Below are positions 54,186 to 63,530 of a stretch of DNA of 64,000 nt, in pieces (positions within the stretch are counted from its first letter, which is position 1; each line of letters starts with the position of its first letter). Made by a program: the position numbers and the translations under genes. The notes under the pieces were generated by a model that was not told the DNA's origin, made no database searches, and saw only the letters and a program-made list of their open reading frames with translations. This stretch comes from Mesorhizobium sp. CA14 (GTDB lineage Bacteria > Pseudomonadota > Alphaproteobacteria > Rhizobiales > Rhizobiaceae). The stretch lies in assembly GCF_020165195.1 (NCBI RefSeq), contig NZ_JAIUHR010000016.1:62001-126000 (forward strand), written 5' to 3'.

Positions 54186-54229
54186 GAAATATTAATTCCA
54201 ATCCGCAGTCAATATGGAATGAGTGTTCC
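54186..54229 (-). promoter_or_regulatory. Two GGAA-N6-TTCC-type boxes upstream of iolC
   Basis: GGAA-N6-TTCC is exact at 54216-54229. GAAA-N6-TTCC at 54186-54199 differs at one base. Between them, on the minus strand, ATTGACT (54213-54207) could be a -35. The motif is the one I recall for S. meliloti IolR. The iolR gene ends just beyond, at 54259. Confidence 0.7.
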
Positions 54230-54258
54230 CAAGGCGAAAAGCGGCCCGCCGGCGAGGC

Positions 54259-55104
54259 TCAGCCCTTGCGCCGGCGCCCGGCCTCGCGGCGCTTCTCGCC
54301 GACGGCGACGGTCAGCGCCATGGCCAGCGCCATCGTCGCCGAGATCGAGCGGAAGCCCCCGAAATCGGCCTCGGCGACCTCGAACCAGACCTTGGCGAAT
54401 TGCGCCAGCGGCGAGAAGGACGAGTCGGTGATCGCCACGATCGGCACGCCCTGTTCCGCGATCGAGCGCGTCTCCTCGATGGTCGCCGGCGCATAAGGCG
54501 AGAAGCTGATGGCGATGACGGCATCGCGCGGCGTGGCGAAGCCGATCATCTCGGCGTTCAGCCCCGCGGCCGATTCCACCAGCTGGTTGCGGATCTTGAG
54601 CTTGCCCAGCGCATAGGCGATGTAGGACGCCACCGGATAGGAGCGGCGCTTGGCCAGCACATAGATAGTCTCGGCTTTCGCCAGCAACGCCACCGCCTCT
54701 TCGAAATGCGCATCGTTGAGCGAACGCGAAATGTCGCCCAGCGAGGTGCTGGCGGCGGCGACGAAGCCGTCGAAGATCGCCCGATGCCCGCCGCCGTCCT
54801 CGGCCTTGGCGCGCAGCGCCGCCAGCCGCTCGTCATAGGAGGAGTTGCGTTCGCGCAGACGCTCGCGGAAAACCTGCTGCAGGCTGGTGAAGCCGTCGAA
54901 GCCGAGCTGCTGGGCAAAACGGATCAGCGTCGAGGGCTGCACGCCGGCGGAAGCGGCAATGCTTGCCGCCGTTCCGAAAGCGATATCGTCGGGGTTGTCG
55001 AGCGCATAGGCGGCGATCTGCGCGATGCGCTTGGGCAGGCTCGCGCGCCTGTCCAGGATCGTCGCGCGCAGTGTTTCGAAATCGCGAGGCACCCGTTCGT
55101 CCAT
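54259..55104 (-). CDS. iolR: RpiR-family repressor of inositol catabolism
   Basis: The 281-residue protein has an N-terminal helix-turn-helix domain (GTAASIAASAGVQPSTLIRFAQQLGFDGF, about residues 43-71). The SIS sugar-phosphate-binding domain (ISRSLNDAHFEEAVALL and on) ends VAVGEKRREAGRRRKG. In S. meliloti the orthologue represses iol genes and is released by an inositol intermediate. It is divergent from the iolY-like gene and precedes iolC on the same strand. The ATG at 55104 is chosen; one at 55125 is possible. Confidence 0.92.
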   Translation of the reverse strand: MDERVPRDFETLRATILDRRASLPKRIAQIAAYALDNPDDIAFGTAASIAASAGVQPSTLIRFAQQLGFDGFTSLQQVFRERLRERNSSYDERLAALRAKAEDGGGHRAIFDGFVAAASTSLGDISRSLNDAHFEEAVALLAKAETIYVLAKRRSYPVASYIAYALGKLKIRNQLVESAAGLNAEMIGFATPRDAVIAISFSPYAPATIEETRSIAEQGVPIVAITDSSFSPLAQFAKVWFEVAEADFGGFRSISATMALAMALTVAVGEKRREAGRRRKG

Positions 55105-55195
55105 CGTCGCTCCGCCCACGCCCATAAGGTTTGTCCCTCTCCTGCCTCATCATAGCGAGTTCGCGCAAGAACACCATAAAAAATGATTTAGATGT

Positions 55196-55216
55196 TCCAT
55201 TCTTTACTAAAATGGA
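55196..55216. promoter_or_regulatory. Inverted repeat TCCATT-N9-AATGGA between iolR and the iolY-like gene
   Basis: The arms at 55196-55201 and 55211-55216 are exact complements in an AT-rich divergent promoter region. It is not the GGAA-N6-TTCC motif, so it may be a second regulator's site or chance. Confidence 0.4.
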
Positions 55217-55261
55217 CTAATTCATCCATGCGAACTTTCCTTTATTCTGGAGACAATCGAC

Positions 55262-56371
55262 ATGGTCGGAGTGGGCCTCATCGGCACGGGCTTCATGGGC
55301 AAGTGCCACGCCATCGCCTGGAACGCGGTGGGCACCGTCTTTCCCGATGTCGACAAGCCAAGGCTGGTGCATCTGGGCGAGGTGAATGACGAGTTGGCCC
55401 GGCGCAAGGCCGGCGAGTTCGGCTTCGCGAAAGGCTCCGGCGACTGGCGCGCCGTGGTCGATGATCCGGAGGTCGATGTCGTCTCGCTGACCACGCCGAA
55501 CCAGTTCCATCCCGAGATGGCGATCGCTGTCCTCGAAGCCGGCAAGCATCTTTGGTGCGAGAAGCCGATGGCGCCGAGTTTCGCCGAGGCCGAGACCATG
55601 GCGAAGGCAGCAACGAAATCCGGCAAGGTCGCCGTGCTGGGCTACAACTACATCCAGAACCCCGCCATCCGCCATATCGGCGCGCTGCTCGATGAGAAAA
55701 TCATCGGCGACGTCAACCTCCTGCGCATCGAGATGGACGAGGACTTCATGGCCGACCCGGAAGCTTTGTTCTTCTGGAAGCACGAGGCGTCGTCCGGCTA
55801 TGGCGCGCTCGACGATTTCGCCGTCCATCCGCTGTCGCTGATCAAGGCGCTGTTCGGCCGCGTCAGCCGGGTCATGTGCGACATGGTCAAACCCTATGCC
55901 GACCGCAAGACCGCTTCCGGCGCCCGCCGCGCGGTCGAGACGTATGACATCGCCAGCGTCTTGATGCATCTCGAGAACGGCGTTGCCGGCTCGCTGCTGG
56001 TCAACCGCTCGGCCTGGGGCCGCAAGGGCCGCATCGCCATCCAGATCTTCGGCTCGAAGGGCTCTATCCTCTACGATCAGGAGCGGATGAACGAGTTCCA
56101 GCTCTACCTCACCGCCGACCGGCCGACCGAGCAGGGCTACCGAACCATCCTGGTCGCGCCGCACCACAAGCCCTATGATTCCTTCCTGCCGGCGCCCGGC
56201 CACGGCCTCGGCTTCAACGACCTCAAGATGATCGAATGCCGCGAGCTTCTGATGCGCATCGCCGGCAAGCCGGCCCGCATCATCGACTTCGACGAAGGGC
56301 TGGAGATCGAGCGCACCGTGCATGCCATGGCGCGTTCGTTCCAGGAGCAGCGCTGGATGGATGTGAGATAG
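55262..56371 (+). CDS. iolY: Gfo/Idh/MocA-family oxidoreductase (IolY-like)
   Basis: The 369-residue protein has the Rossmann start VGVGLIGTGFMGKCHAIAW, the EKP motif WCEKPMAPS, and the D-x-x-x-H-type stretch GYGALDDFAVHPLSL. In S. meliloti the gene divergent from iolR is called iolY. By position and length this fits, but the substrate is not known. The ATG follows GGAG. Confidence 0.85.
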   Translation: MVGVGLIGTGFMGKCHAIAWNAVGTVFPDVDKPRLVHLGEVNDELARRKAGEFGFAKGSGDWRAVVDDPEVDVVSLTTPNQFHPEMAIAVLEAGKHLWCEKPMAPSFAEAETMAKAATKSGKVAVLGYNYIQNPAIRHIGALLDEKIIGDVNLLRIEMDEDFMADPEALFFWKHEASSGYGALDDFAVHPLSLIKALFGRVSRVMCDMVKPYADRKTASGARRAVETYDIASVLMHLENGVAGSLLVNRSAWGRKGRIAIQIFGSKGSILYDQERMNEFQLYLTADRPTEQGYRTILVAPHHKPYDSFLPAPGHGLGFNDLKMIECRELLMRIAGKPARIIDFDEGLEIERTVHAMARSFQEQRWMDVR

Positions 56372-56440
56372 GCCTGCCGGCCGACGAGATCGCCGCAACG
56401 GGCGGCGATCACCTACCAACGCAAGACCGGATCCGGGCAT

Positions 56441-57379
56441 TCAGGCCAGGTTGATGGCGACGTTGCGCAGCAGCGCCACGGATTTGCGCATGCCTTCCAT
56501 CGGCGACAGCATCATGTCCTCGTGCTCGATCGACAGCACGTCGTCATAGCCCGCCTGCTTCAACGCGGTGCAGAACTGCCGCCACCAGGTCTCGCCGTGG
56601 CCGTAGCCCAGCGTGATGTAATTCCAGGCTCTTTCGGCATAGTGATTTGGCGGGCGCGCATCGAGCACGCCGTCGATGGCCGCCGGTATCGGTTCGATGC
56701 GTGTGTCCTTGGCGTGGACATAGTAGATCGCCGAGCCAAGCTTGCGCACGGCGGCGATAGGATCGGCGCCCATCCATATCGGATGGCTCGGATCGTAGTT
56801 CGCGCCGACCGTCTCGCCGACGGCATCGCGCAGCCGAAACAGCGTCTGGACATTGTACACGGCCTGGTGCCCGTGCAATTCCAGGCAAAGCTTCCTGATG
56901 CCCAGATTGTTCGCGAACTGAACGAGATCGTGCCAGTAGGGGATGATGCAATCGTCCCACTGGTAGCGCAGGATGTCGGCGCATTCGGGCGGCCAGTCGG
57001 TGACGATCCAGTTGGGGTTGGCGTCGCCCGGGCCGCCCGGCAGCCCCGACATCATCACCACGCGGTCGATGCCCAGGAGGCTCGCCAGCCGGATCGTGTC
57101 CCCGGTCACCTGGCGGTGCTGCTTGCCCTGTGGCCCCGGATGCAGCGGGTTGCCCGAGCAGTTGAGCGCCGCGATCGCGAGCCCATGGTCGCGGACCTTG
57201 GCGACGAATTCGGCGCGGGTCGCCGCGCTGTCCAGCATCGCCGCAAGGTCGATATGCGGCGCCGACGACCAGTTGCCGCAGGCGAACTCCAGCGTCTCCA
57301 GCCCCAGTTCGGCCGAGGCGCGCAGCATTTCGTCGAAAGACAGGTTGCCCAGGCTGTCGGTGATCATGCCAATCTTCAT
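56441..57379 (-). CDS. Sugar phosphate isomerase/epimerase (xylose-isomerase-like TIM barrel)
   Basis: The 312-residue protein starts MKIGMITDSLGNLSFDEMLRASAELGLETLEFACGNW. Metal-site stretches are LCLELHGHQ, GANYDPSHPIWMG, YYVHAKDTRIE and LSIEHEDMM. The substrate is unknown; an inosose or keto-sugar is plausible. It is the last gene of the second inositol-type operon, 33 nt after the IolG-like gene. Confidence 0.88.
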   Translation of the reverse strand: MKIGMITDSLGNLSFDEMLRASAELGLETLEFACGNWSSAPHIDLAAMLDSAATRAEFVAKVRDHGLAIAALNCSGNPLHPGPQGKQHRQVTGDTIRLASLLGIDRVVMMSGLPGGPGDANPNWIVTDWPPECADILRYQWDDCIIPYWHDLVQFANNLGIRKLCLELHGHQAVYNVQTLFRLRDAVGETVGANYDPSHPIWMGADPIAAVRKLGSAIYYVHAKDTRIEPIPAAIDGVLDARPPNHYAERAWNYITLGYGHGETWWRQFCTALKQAGYDDVLSIEHEDMMLSPMEGMRKSVALLRNVAINLA

Positions 57380-57412
57380 TTCGGAAACTCCCGCTTGCTT
57401 CGGACCATCCGC

Positions 57413-58405
57413 TCACAGCTCTACGGGCTCGAACCTGCCGGACCGGGCCGACGCAAGCGCCGCCTCGCAAAGGATCATCGCCTTGCGCCCATCGCTGGCC
57501 GTGACCGCCGGACTCCTGCCCGTTTCGACGCAGGTGATGAAGTGATCGATCTCGGCGGCGTAGGACTCGGCATAGCGCTCGACGAAGAAATAATAGGGCT
57601 TGTCGCGCGATATACCCTTGCCGCCGTATAGTTCCACCGAGGTCGGCAGCCGGTTGCCGGCCTGCAGCATGCCGTCGGCGCCGTGCACCTCGATGCGTTG
57701 ATCATAGCCATAGGCGGCCCTGACGCTGTTGTTGATGTGGCATTGCCGGCCGGACGCGGTGCGCAGGATGAACATCGCGGTGTCGTAGTCGCCGAGCTTC
57801 CGGTATTGAGGCGCCACCAGCGAGGAGCCGGTCGCGAACAGCTCCACCGGCTCCTCGCCGAGCATGTTCCGCGCCATGTCGAAGTCGTGGATAGTCATCT
57901 CGCGAAAGACGCCCCCGCCTCCCGCCAGCGCTTCCTCGGTTTCCGGCTCGGGGTCGCGGCTGGTGATGATGACCTGTTCGACGGCGCCGATCTCGCCGCC
58001 ATCGAGGCGCTCCTTCAGCGCCCGGAAGCTCGGATCGAAGCGGCGGTTGAAGCCGATCTGGAACGGCACGCCGGCCTTCGCGACCGCCGCCAGGCACTCG
58101 TCGGTGCGCTTGAGGTCGAGATCGATCGGCTTCTCGCAGAAGATCGCCTTGCCTTGCGCCGCCGCGGCCATGGCTAGCTCCGCGTGGGTGCGTGTGGCCG
58201 AGGCGATGAACACCATTTTCACTGCCGGATCGTTCATAACGGTCTCGGCGTCCACGATCTCGGCGCCGGTTACGGCGGCGACCTTCTCGGCCGCCTCGCG
58301 ATTGGGATCGACGACGTAGCGCAGCCGCACCTTCGGGTGGCGCGCGAGATTGCCGGCGTGCACCCTTCCGATCAGTCCCACCCCGAACAGACAAACATCC
58401 ATCAT
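57413..58405 (-). CDS. Inositol 2-dehydrogenase-like protein, second copy
   Basis: The 330-residue Gfo/Idh/MocA protein is very similar to the dehydrogenase at 26964. It has GVGLIGRVHAGNLARHP, FCEKPIDLDLKRTDECLAAV, GFNRRFDPSFRALK and the catalytic FREMTIHDFDMARNML. It probably oxidises an inositol isomer. It lies between the MalG-type permease and the isomerase. Two adjacent ATGs (58405, 58402) are possible starts. Confidence 0.88.
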   Translation of the reverse strand: MMDVCLFGVGLIGRVHAGNLARHPKVRLRYVVDPNREAAEKVAAVTGAEIVDAETVMNDPAVKMVFIASATRTHAELAMAAAAQGKAIFCEKPIDLDLKRTDECLAAVAKAGVPFQIGFNRRFDPSFRALKERLDGGEIGAVEQVIITSRDPEPETEEALAGGGGVFREMTIHDFDMARNMLGEEPVELFATGSSLVAPQYRKLGDYDTAMFILRTASGRQCHINNSVRAAYGYDQRIEVHGADGMLQAGNRLPTSVELYGGKGISRDKPYYFFVERYAESYAAEIDHFITCVETGRSPAVTASDGRKAMILCEAALASARSGRFEPVEL

Positions 58406-58468
58406 GCGTTCGACTTTCCCATCAGGCCGCTCCATCGCTGGCGGCCGGTTCGTGTTGCCCAAGCGGCA

Positions 58469-59287
58469 TCATTTCACCGCGCCCATGGTCAGCCCGCGCA
58501 CCAGATGCCGCTGTACCAGGAGCGCGAAGAACACGATCGGCAACGCGCCGATGACGCCGGCCGCTGCCATCGAGGCCCAGTCGGTATCGATGCGGCCGAT
58601 CAGCGTCGCCGTGCCGCGCGGCATGGTCATGGCGCGCGGCGTCGCCGTCAGCGCCAGCGCGAAGAGGAATTCGTTGAAGGTGACCAGTACGGCGAAGATG
58701 GCTGTGGCCGCGAGCCCCGGTGCCGCCAATGGCAGCGTGATGCGGCGGAAGGCGCCGAAGCGCGAATCGCCGTCGACCATGGCCGCCTCCTCGAGATCGA
58801 CGGGGATCTCGCGGAAGAAGCTCTCCATCATCCAGACGCAGAAGGTCACGTTGAAGGCCGTGTAGGTGGCGATCAGGCCGAGCCAGCTGTCGAGCAGGCC
58901 GAGGCTCAGCATCAAGAGATAGACGGGGATCAGGATGACGACTGGCGGGATGATGCGCAGGGTGAGCAGGAACAGGCCGACCTTGCGCTCCGCGGCGAAG
59001 GGCAGGCGGAACCTGGCGATCGCATAGGCGCCCATCGCGCCGACGATGAGCGCGATGGCGACCGAGAAGAAGGTCACCACCAGCGAGTTCGTCAGATAGG
59101 AGCCGAACTGCTTTTCGGTGAACAGCCGCACGTAATTGTCGAGCGTCGGCACATGCGGGTACAGCGTGCCTTCCTGGGTGATCTCGCGATTGGACTTGAG
59201 CGAGGTCGAGACCAGCCAGTAGATCGGCAGCAGCACGACGGCCAGCACGAAGACGGTGGTGAGGATGCGCGACAGGCGGTTGCTCAT
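58469..59287 (-). CDS. Carbohydrate ABC transporter permease (MalG type)
   Basis: The 272-residue protein has six membrane helices and the EAA loop EIPVDLEEAAMVDGDSRFGAFRRITLPLAAPGL. It overlaps the upstream MalF-type gene by 4 nt (ATGA). It forms the heterodimeric channel with that gene. Confidence 0.94.
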   Translation of the reverse strand: MSNRLSRILTTVFVLAVVLLPIYWLVSTSLKSNREITQEGTLYPHVPTLDNYVRLFTEKQFGSYLTNSLVVTFFSVAIALIVGAMGAYAIARFRLPFAAERKVGLFLLTLRIIPPVVILIPVYLLMLSLGLLDSWLGLIATYTAFNVTFCVWMMESFFREIPVDLEEAAMVDGDSRFGAFRRITLPLAAPGLAATAIFAVLVTFNEFLFALALTATPRAMTMPRGTATLIGRIDTDWASMAAAGVIGALPIVFFALLVQRHLVRGLTMGAVK

Positions 59288-60189
59288 GACGCGTCCACTC
59301 TGCGCAGCAGCCTGATCGCGCTGAAGGCCAGCGCGAGCACGACGAGGCCGATCGTCACGAACAGCGCCGCCGCGTATCCGGTCTGCTGGAACTTGAACGC
59401 GGTGTCGTAGCCGTAGATCGAGATCAGCCTCGTCGCTTCGCCCGGCCCGCCACGGGTCAGCACGAAAACCTGGTCGAAGGTGCCGAAGGCGTCGATGGTC
59501 CTGAGAACGATCGCCACCGCCAGCACCGGCCGCATCATCGGAAAGGTAAGATCGGCAAAGACGCGCCAGGCGCCGGCGCCGTCGACGCGCGCCGCCTCGA
59601 ACGGCTCGTGCGGCAGCGATTGCAGCCCCGCAAGCAGGATCAGGAACATCAGCGGCGTCCATTCCCAGACGTCGAGCGCGACCAGGCCGATGAAGGCGTT
59701 GAGCGGATTGCCGAGGATCTGGACCTCGCCGCCGCCCATGGCCTTTGACAGCGCGGTCAGCATGCCGGCGTCGCTGGCATAGATCAGTCGAAAGACGATG
59801 GCGACGACGACGGGCGTGATCACCATGGGAATGATCAGCACGGTCCTGAGCAGCCGGATGCCGCGGAATTCGTGCAGGCAAAACAGCGCCAGCGCGAAGC
59901 CCAGTACCGCCTCGAAAGACACCGACAGCGCCACGAACTTCACCGTGACCCAGAGCGCGTTGAGAAACTGCGCGTCGCTCCACAGATGCAGATAGTTCTG
60001 CAGGCCGACATCGGCCACCGGCGAGCCATAACGATAGGCTCTGGTGCTGGCGCGGAGTCCATCCCAGAGCGGATAGACGAGCACGCCGAGCACGATCGTC
60101 AGGCCCGGCGCCAGCATGAGATAGGGGAGGGCGAGGTCGAGCCCCGCCCCCTGCAGGCGATATTTGCGCGCCTGCGAGCCCCTTTGCAT
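59284..60189 (-). CDS. Carbohydrate ABC transporter permease (MalF type)
   Basis: The 301-residue protein has six membrane helices and the EAA loop LPHEPFEAARVDGAGAWRVFADLTFPMMRPVLA. The start ATG at 60189 overlaps the receptor stop by 1 nt (TGATG). The C-terminus overlaps the MalG-type gene. Confidence 0.94.
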   Translation of the reverse strand: MQRGSQARKYRLQGAGLDLALPYLMLAPGLTIVLGVLVYPLWDGLRASTRAYRYGSPVADVGLQNYLHLWSDAQFLNALWVTVKFVALSVSFEAVLGFALALFCLHEFRGIRLLRTVLIIPMVITPVVVAIVFRLIYASDAGMLTALSKAMGGGEVQILGNPLNAFIGLVALDVWEWTPLMFLILLAGLQSLPHEPFEAARVDGAGAWRVFADLTFPMMRPVLAVAIVLRTIDAFGTFDQVFVLTRGGPGEATRLISIYGYDTAFKFQQTGYAAALFVTIGLVVLALAFSAIRLLRRVDAS

Positions 60190-61502
60190 CAGTAGTAACC
60201 GGCCGTGGTCAGATAGGCCTTGACCTGCTTGGCCGCCGTGTCGAGCGCGGCGCCGCCGCCGGAGCCGGCCTGCAGCGCCTTGTTGAGCTCGATGCCGAGC
60301 AGTTCCTCGACCTTTGCCCAGTCCGGTGTGCGCGGCCGCGGCAAGGCTCCCGCGTCGAGCTGCTGCAGGGCGACCGGGATCAGACGGTTGCCCGGCTTGG
60401 CGATGCCGAAGGCGCTGCGCTTGACGGGAATAGAGCCCGCTTCCGAGAGCTTGGCCTGGGTTTCGGCGCTGACATACCATTTCAGGAACTCGATCGAATT
60501 CGCCTTGTTGGGCGCCGATTTCGGCACGCCTGCGATGAAGATGCCCATCTGGGCGATCGCCTTTTCCTGCTTCGGCACGACGCCGAAATCGAGCTTGCCG
60601 GCGACCTTGGTCTGCGCCGGATCGTCGGCCTTCAACGCGTTGCCCGAATACTGGATGATGGCGCCGGCATCGCCGCCGAGGATTGCCGCGCCCTCCTGGT
60701 CGGAGTCGAACTCGACCACGCCGCTCGGCGCGTTCTGCTTCATCGTGCCGACGAAGAAATCGGCCGAGGCCTTGCCCTCGGCCGAATTGAAGATCGGGTT
60801 CCACTTGTCGTCGAAGAACGAGCCGCCGAACGACAGGAAGATCGGATACCAGCTGGTGACGATCGGGTTGCCGGAGACACCCCGGAAAACGACCGGGTAT
60901 TTGATCTTGCCGGCAGCCACGCCTTCCTTGCCCTTGGCGATCACCTCGTCCCAAGTCTTGGGCGCGCCGCCGGTGAAGACGTCGTTGCGATAGGTGAGCG
61001 TCTGCAGGTCGCCGACGAAGGGCACGCAGATCAGTGTCGGCTTGGCGTTCTCGAAGCCCTTGACGCGCGGCCCCTGCTGCGGCGGCCAGTAGCCCATGTC
61101 GATCATCGGGCCGATCCAGTCCTTGTCCGACCCATCGATGCCCCCGGTGCCGAGATCCTCGAGCACGTTGGCGGCGCCGAACTGCGGCACCCATGGATCG
61201 TCGAGCAGGTAAAGGTCATACTGGCCGGCCCCGCTCTGAGCGTCGGCGAACCACTTCTCCAGCGTCACCCCGTATTCGTCCTCGAGGAACTGGATGTCGA
61301 AGCCCTGCTCCTTGGCCAGCGGGATTATCTTTTCCTTGAACGGCGTCAGGCCGCCATCGGCGAAGGCGCCGATGATCACCTTCTTGCCGGCTGCCCTGGC
61401 CGGCATCGGCAGGCCGAGCGTGGTGAGGGCCGTGCTGGCCAAGGCGAGGCCGAGCCCGCCCTTGATGACGGAGCGGCGAGTAAGTCTGCTGGAATGCATC
61501 AT
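60189..61502 (-). CDS. Carbohydrate ABC transporter substrate-binding protein with Tat-type signal
   Basis: The 437-residue precursor starts [32 protein letters not shown]. The RRSVIKG stretch is close to the twin-arginine motif, so export in folded form is likely. The mature part has the extracellular solute-binding family 1 fold (FLEDEYGVTLEKWFADAQSG, SGNPIVTSWYPIFLSFGGSFFDDK). The ligand is likely an inositol or related sugar from context. Its first codons overlap the MalK-type stop (ATGA). Confidence 0.9.
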   Translation of the reverse strand: MMHSSRLTRRSVIKGGLGLALASTALTTLGLPMPARAAGKKVIIGAFADGGLTPFKEKIIPLAKEQGFDIQFLEDEYGVTLEKWFADAQSGAGQYDLYLLDDPWVPQFGAANVLEDLGTGGIDGSDKDWIGPMIDMGYWPPQQGPRVKGFENAKPTLICVPFVGDLQTLTYRNDVFTGGAPKTWDEVIAKGKEGVAAGKIKYPVVFRGVSGNPIVTSWYPIFLSFGGSFFDDKWNPIFNSAEGKASADFFVGTMKQNAPSGVVEFDSDQEGAAILGGDAGAIIQYSGNALKADDPAQTKVAGKLDFGVVPKQEKAIAQMGIFIAGVPKSAPNKANSIEFLKWYVSAETQAKLSEAGSIPVKRSAFGIAKPGNRLIPVALQQLDAGALPRPRTPDWAKVEELLGIELNKALQAGSGGGAALDTAAKQVKAYLTTAGYY

Positions 61503-62596
61503 GTCACTCTCCCATTGTTGTTGACCCTGTGGACGGCGGTGAGGCCGGCCGAATTGAAGAAACAGGCGTTCGCCGGGTCGAAGGCGACGCCGATGCTTTC
61601 ACCCACCACACCCCTGAAATCGCGTCCGGCTCGCACCTGGACGTTGCCGCCATCGAGGCGGACATTGACCAGCGTCTCGTTGCCCATGGGCTCGACCACA
61701 TAGATTTCGCCCTGCAGCGCACCCGCTTCGCCCGGCGGGGCGACGCTGCAGTCTTCCGGTCTCAGCCCGATCTCCACGATCTCCGCCAGGCGGCATGCGG
61801 CGAGCCGTGTCTGATCCACCGGCACGATCCCGGTGGCGACCGTCACGCCTTGCTCGGAGAGCGCGGCCGGCAGGATGTTCATCGGCGGATTGCCGACGAA
61901 GGTGGCGACGAAGCGGTTCGCCGGGCGGTCGTAGATCTCGATGGGCGGCGCCATCTGCTGCAATTCGCCGCCCTGCATGACGGCGACGAGGTCGGCCATG
62001 GTGAGCGCCTCGACCTGGTCGTGGGTGACGTAGATGGTGGTGGCGCTGAGGCGCTGGCAGAGCCGCTTGATCTCGCCGCGCATGGTGAGCCTGAGCCGCG
62101 CGTCGAGATTGGACAAAGGCTCATCCATCAGGAAAGCGGCGGGATCGCGCACGATGGCGCGGGCCAGCGCCACGCGCTGCCGCTGGCCGCCGGAAAGCTG
62201 GCGCGGCCGGCGGTCGAGCAGATGGCCGATTTCGAGGATGGCGGCGACCTCGCCGATCTTGGCTTTGCGTCCGGCCTCGGGCGTGCCGCGTATCCACAGC
62301 GGATAACCGATATTGTCCGCGACCGTCATCTGCGGATAGAGTGCGTAGCTCTGGAACACCATGGCGATGTCGCGGTCGCGCGGCTGCAGCCGGGTGACGT
62401 CGCGCTCGCCGATGAACACCTTGCCGGCGGTCGGCATGTCGAGCCCCGCCAGGATGCGCAGCGCCGTCGTCTTGCCGCAGCCCGAGGGGCCGAGAAGGGC
62501 GAGGAATTTATGGTCCGGCACGGCGAGGTCCAGCGATCGCAGCACGTTGAGCGCGCCGAAATTCTTGACCACATTCTTGAAGACTACCGAACCCAT
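61499..62596 (-). CDS. Carbohydrate ABC transporter ATP-binding protein (UgpC/MalK type)
   Basis: The 365-residue ATPase has Walker [13 protein letters not shown], signature [15 protein letters not shown] and Walker [16 protein letters not shown]. It has a C-terminal TOBE domain ([29 protein letters not shown]). The ATG at 62596 gives the family start [13 protein letters not shown]. It is the second gene of the operon, after the IolE/MocC paralogue. Confidence 0.94.
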   Translation of the reverse strand: MGSVVFKNVVKNFGALNVLRSLDLAVPDHKFLALLGPSGCGKTTALRILAGLDMPTAGKVFIGERDVTRLQPRDRDIAMVFQSYALYPQMTVADNIGYPLWIRGTPEAGRKAKIGEVAAILEIGHLLDRRPRQLSGGQRQRVALARAIVRDPAAFLMDEPLSNLDARLRLTMRGEIKRLCQRLSATTIYVTHDQVEALTMADLVAVMQGGELQQMAPPIEIYDRPANRFVATFVGNPPMNILPAALSEQGVTVATGIVPVDQTRLAACRLAEIVEIGLRPEDCSVAPPGEAGALQGEIYVVEPMGNETLVNVRLDGGNVQVRAGRDFRGVVGESIGVAFDPANACFFNSAGLTAVHRVNNNGRVT

Positions 62597-62618
62597 CCCG
62601 CCAGCGCCCCTGCCTTCC

Positions 62619-63530
62619 TCAAGCCTTGCGCTCGTGCACGTAGAAACCGGCATCTTGCGCCAGTTTCTTCAGATTGCGATAGCCCATCGTCGCATAGGTC
62701 AACGGATGCGCCTTGGCCGGATCCTGCTCGGCCTCCACCACCAGCCAGCCGGAATAACCCTGGTCGGCGAGGATCCTCAGCAGCGTCGGATAGTCGATCG
62801 CGCCGTCGCCCGGCACTGTGAAGATGCCTTCCATCACCGCGCCCATGAAGCTCATGTCGGCCTCGCGCGCTTTCTTCAGGATGGACGGCCGCACATCCTT
62901 GCAATGGACATGCACGACGCGCTCGACATGCCGGCGCAGCAATTGCTCCGGGTCGCCGCCCGAAAAGGCGCAGTGCCCGGTGTCGTAGAGCAGGCCGACC
63001 GCCTCGCCGGTTGTGTGCATCAGCCGGTCGATCTCGGCGTCGGTCTCGACGATCGTGCCCATGTGATGGTGGAAGGCCATTCCGACGCCGAAATCGGAAA
63101 ACCGCTCGGCGAGCCGGGTGATCTTGGCGCCATAGGCCTTCCATTCGCCATCCATCAGCTTCGGCCGCTGCGAGATCGGATCGTGGATGGCGCCATGCCG
63201 GCCGCGCGAGGTGTCGGCATAGACGACGCGCCTGGCGCCGAGGTCGCGAAGCAGCGTCAGATGCGGCCGGATCGCCTCGAACTCCTCGTCCACCTCCTTC
63301 TCGCAGATGCGCCCGTCAAACCAGCCGGAGACCAGCGCCAGCCCGTAATGGTCGAGGATGGGCCGAAGCGTGCGGCTGTCGCGCGGGAACTTGCCGCCAA
63401 GCTCGGTGCCGGCATAGCCGGCCTCCGCGGTTTCGGCGAGGCAGGTCTCGAGCGGCGTATCGCCGCCCAGTTCCGGCACGTCGTCATTGGTCCAGGTGAT
63501 CGGGTTGATGCCAAGTCGAACTGTCGTCAT
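62619..63530 (-). CDS. IolE/MocC-like inosose dehydratase, second copy
   Basis: The 303-residue TIM-barrel protein parallels the iolE product at 49194. It has LGINPITWTNDDVPELG, GYAGTELGGKFPRDS, VGMAFHHHMGTIVET, LLYDTGHCAFSGGD, VHCKDVRP and LVVEAEQDPAKAHPL. MocC of rhizopine catabolism is of this family, so it could act on an inosose or inosamine derivative. It heads the second operon. A GC-rich hairpin lies 14 nt before its ATG. Confidence 0.88.
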   Translation of the reverse strand: MTTVRLGINPITWTNDDVPELGGDTPLETCLAETAEAGYAGTELGGKFPRDSRTLRPILDHYGLALVSGWFDGRICEKEVDEEFEAIRPHLTLLRDLGARRVVYADTSRGRHGAIHDPISQRPKLMDGEWKAYGAKITRLAERFSDFGVGMAFHHHMGTIVETDAEIDRLMHTTGEAVGLLYDTGHCAFSGGDPEQLLRRHVERVVHVHCKDVRPSILKKAREADMSFMGAVMEGIFTVPGDGAIDYPTLLRILADQGYSGWLVVEAEQDPAKAHPLTYATMGYRNLKKLAQDAGFYVHERKA

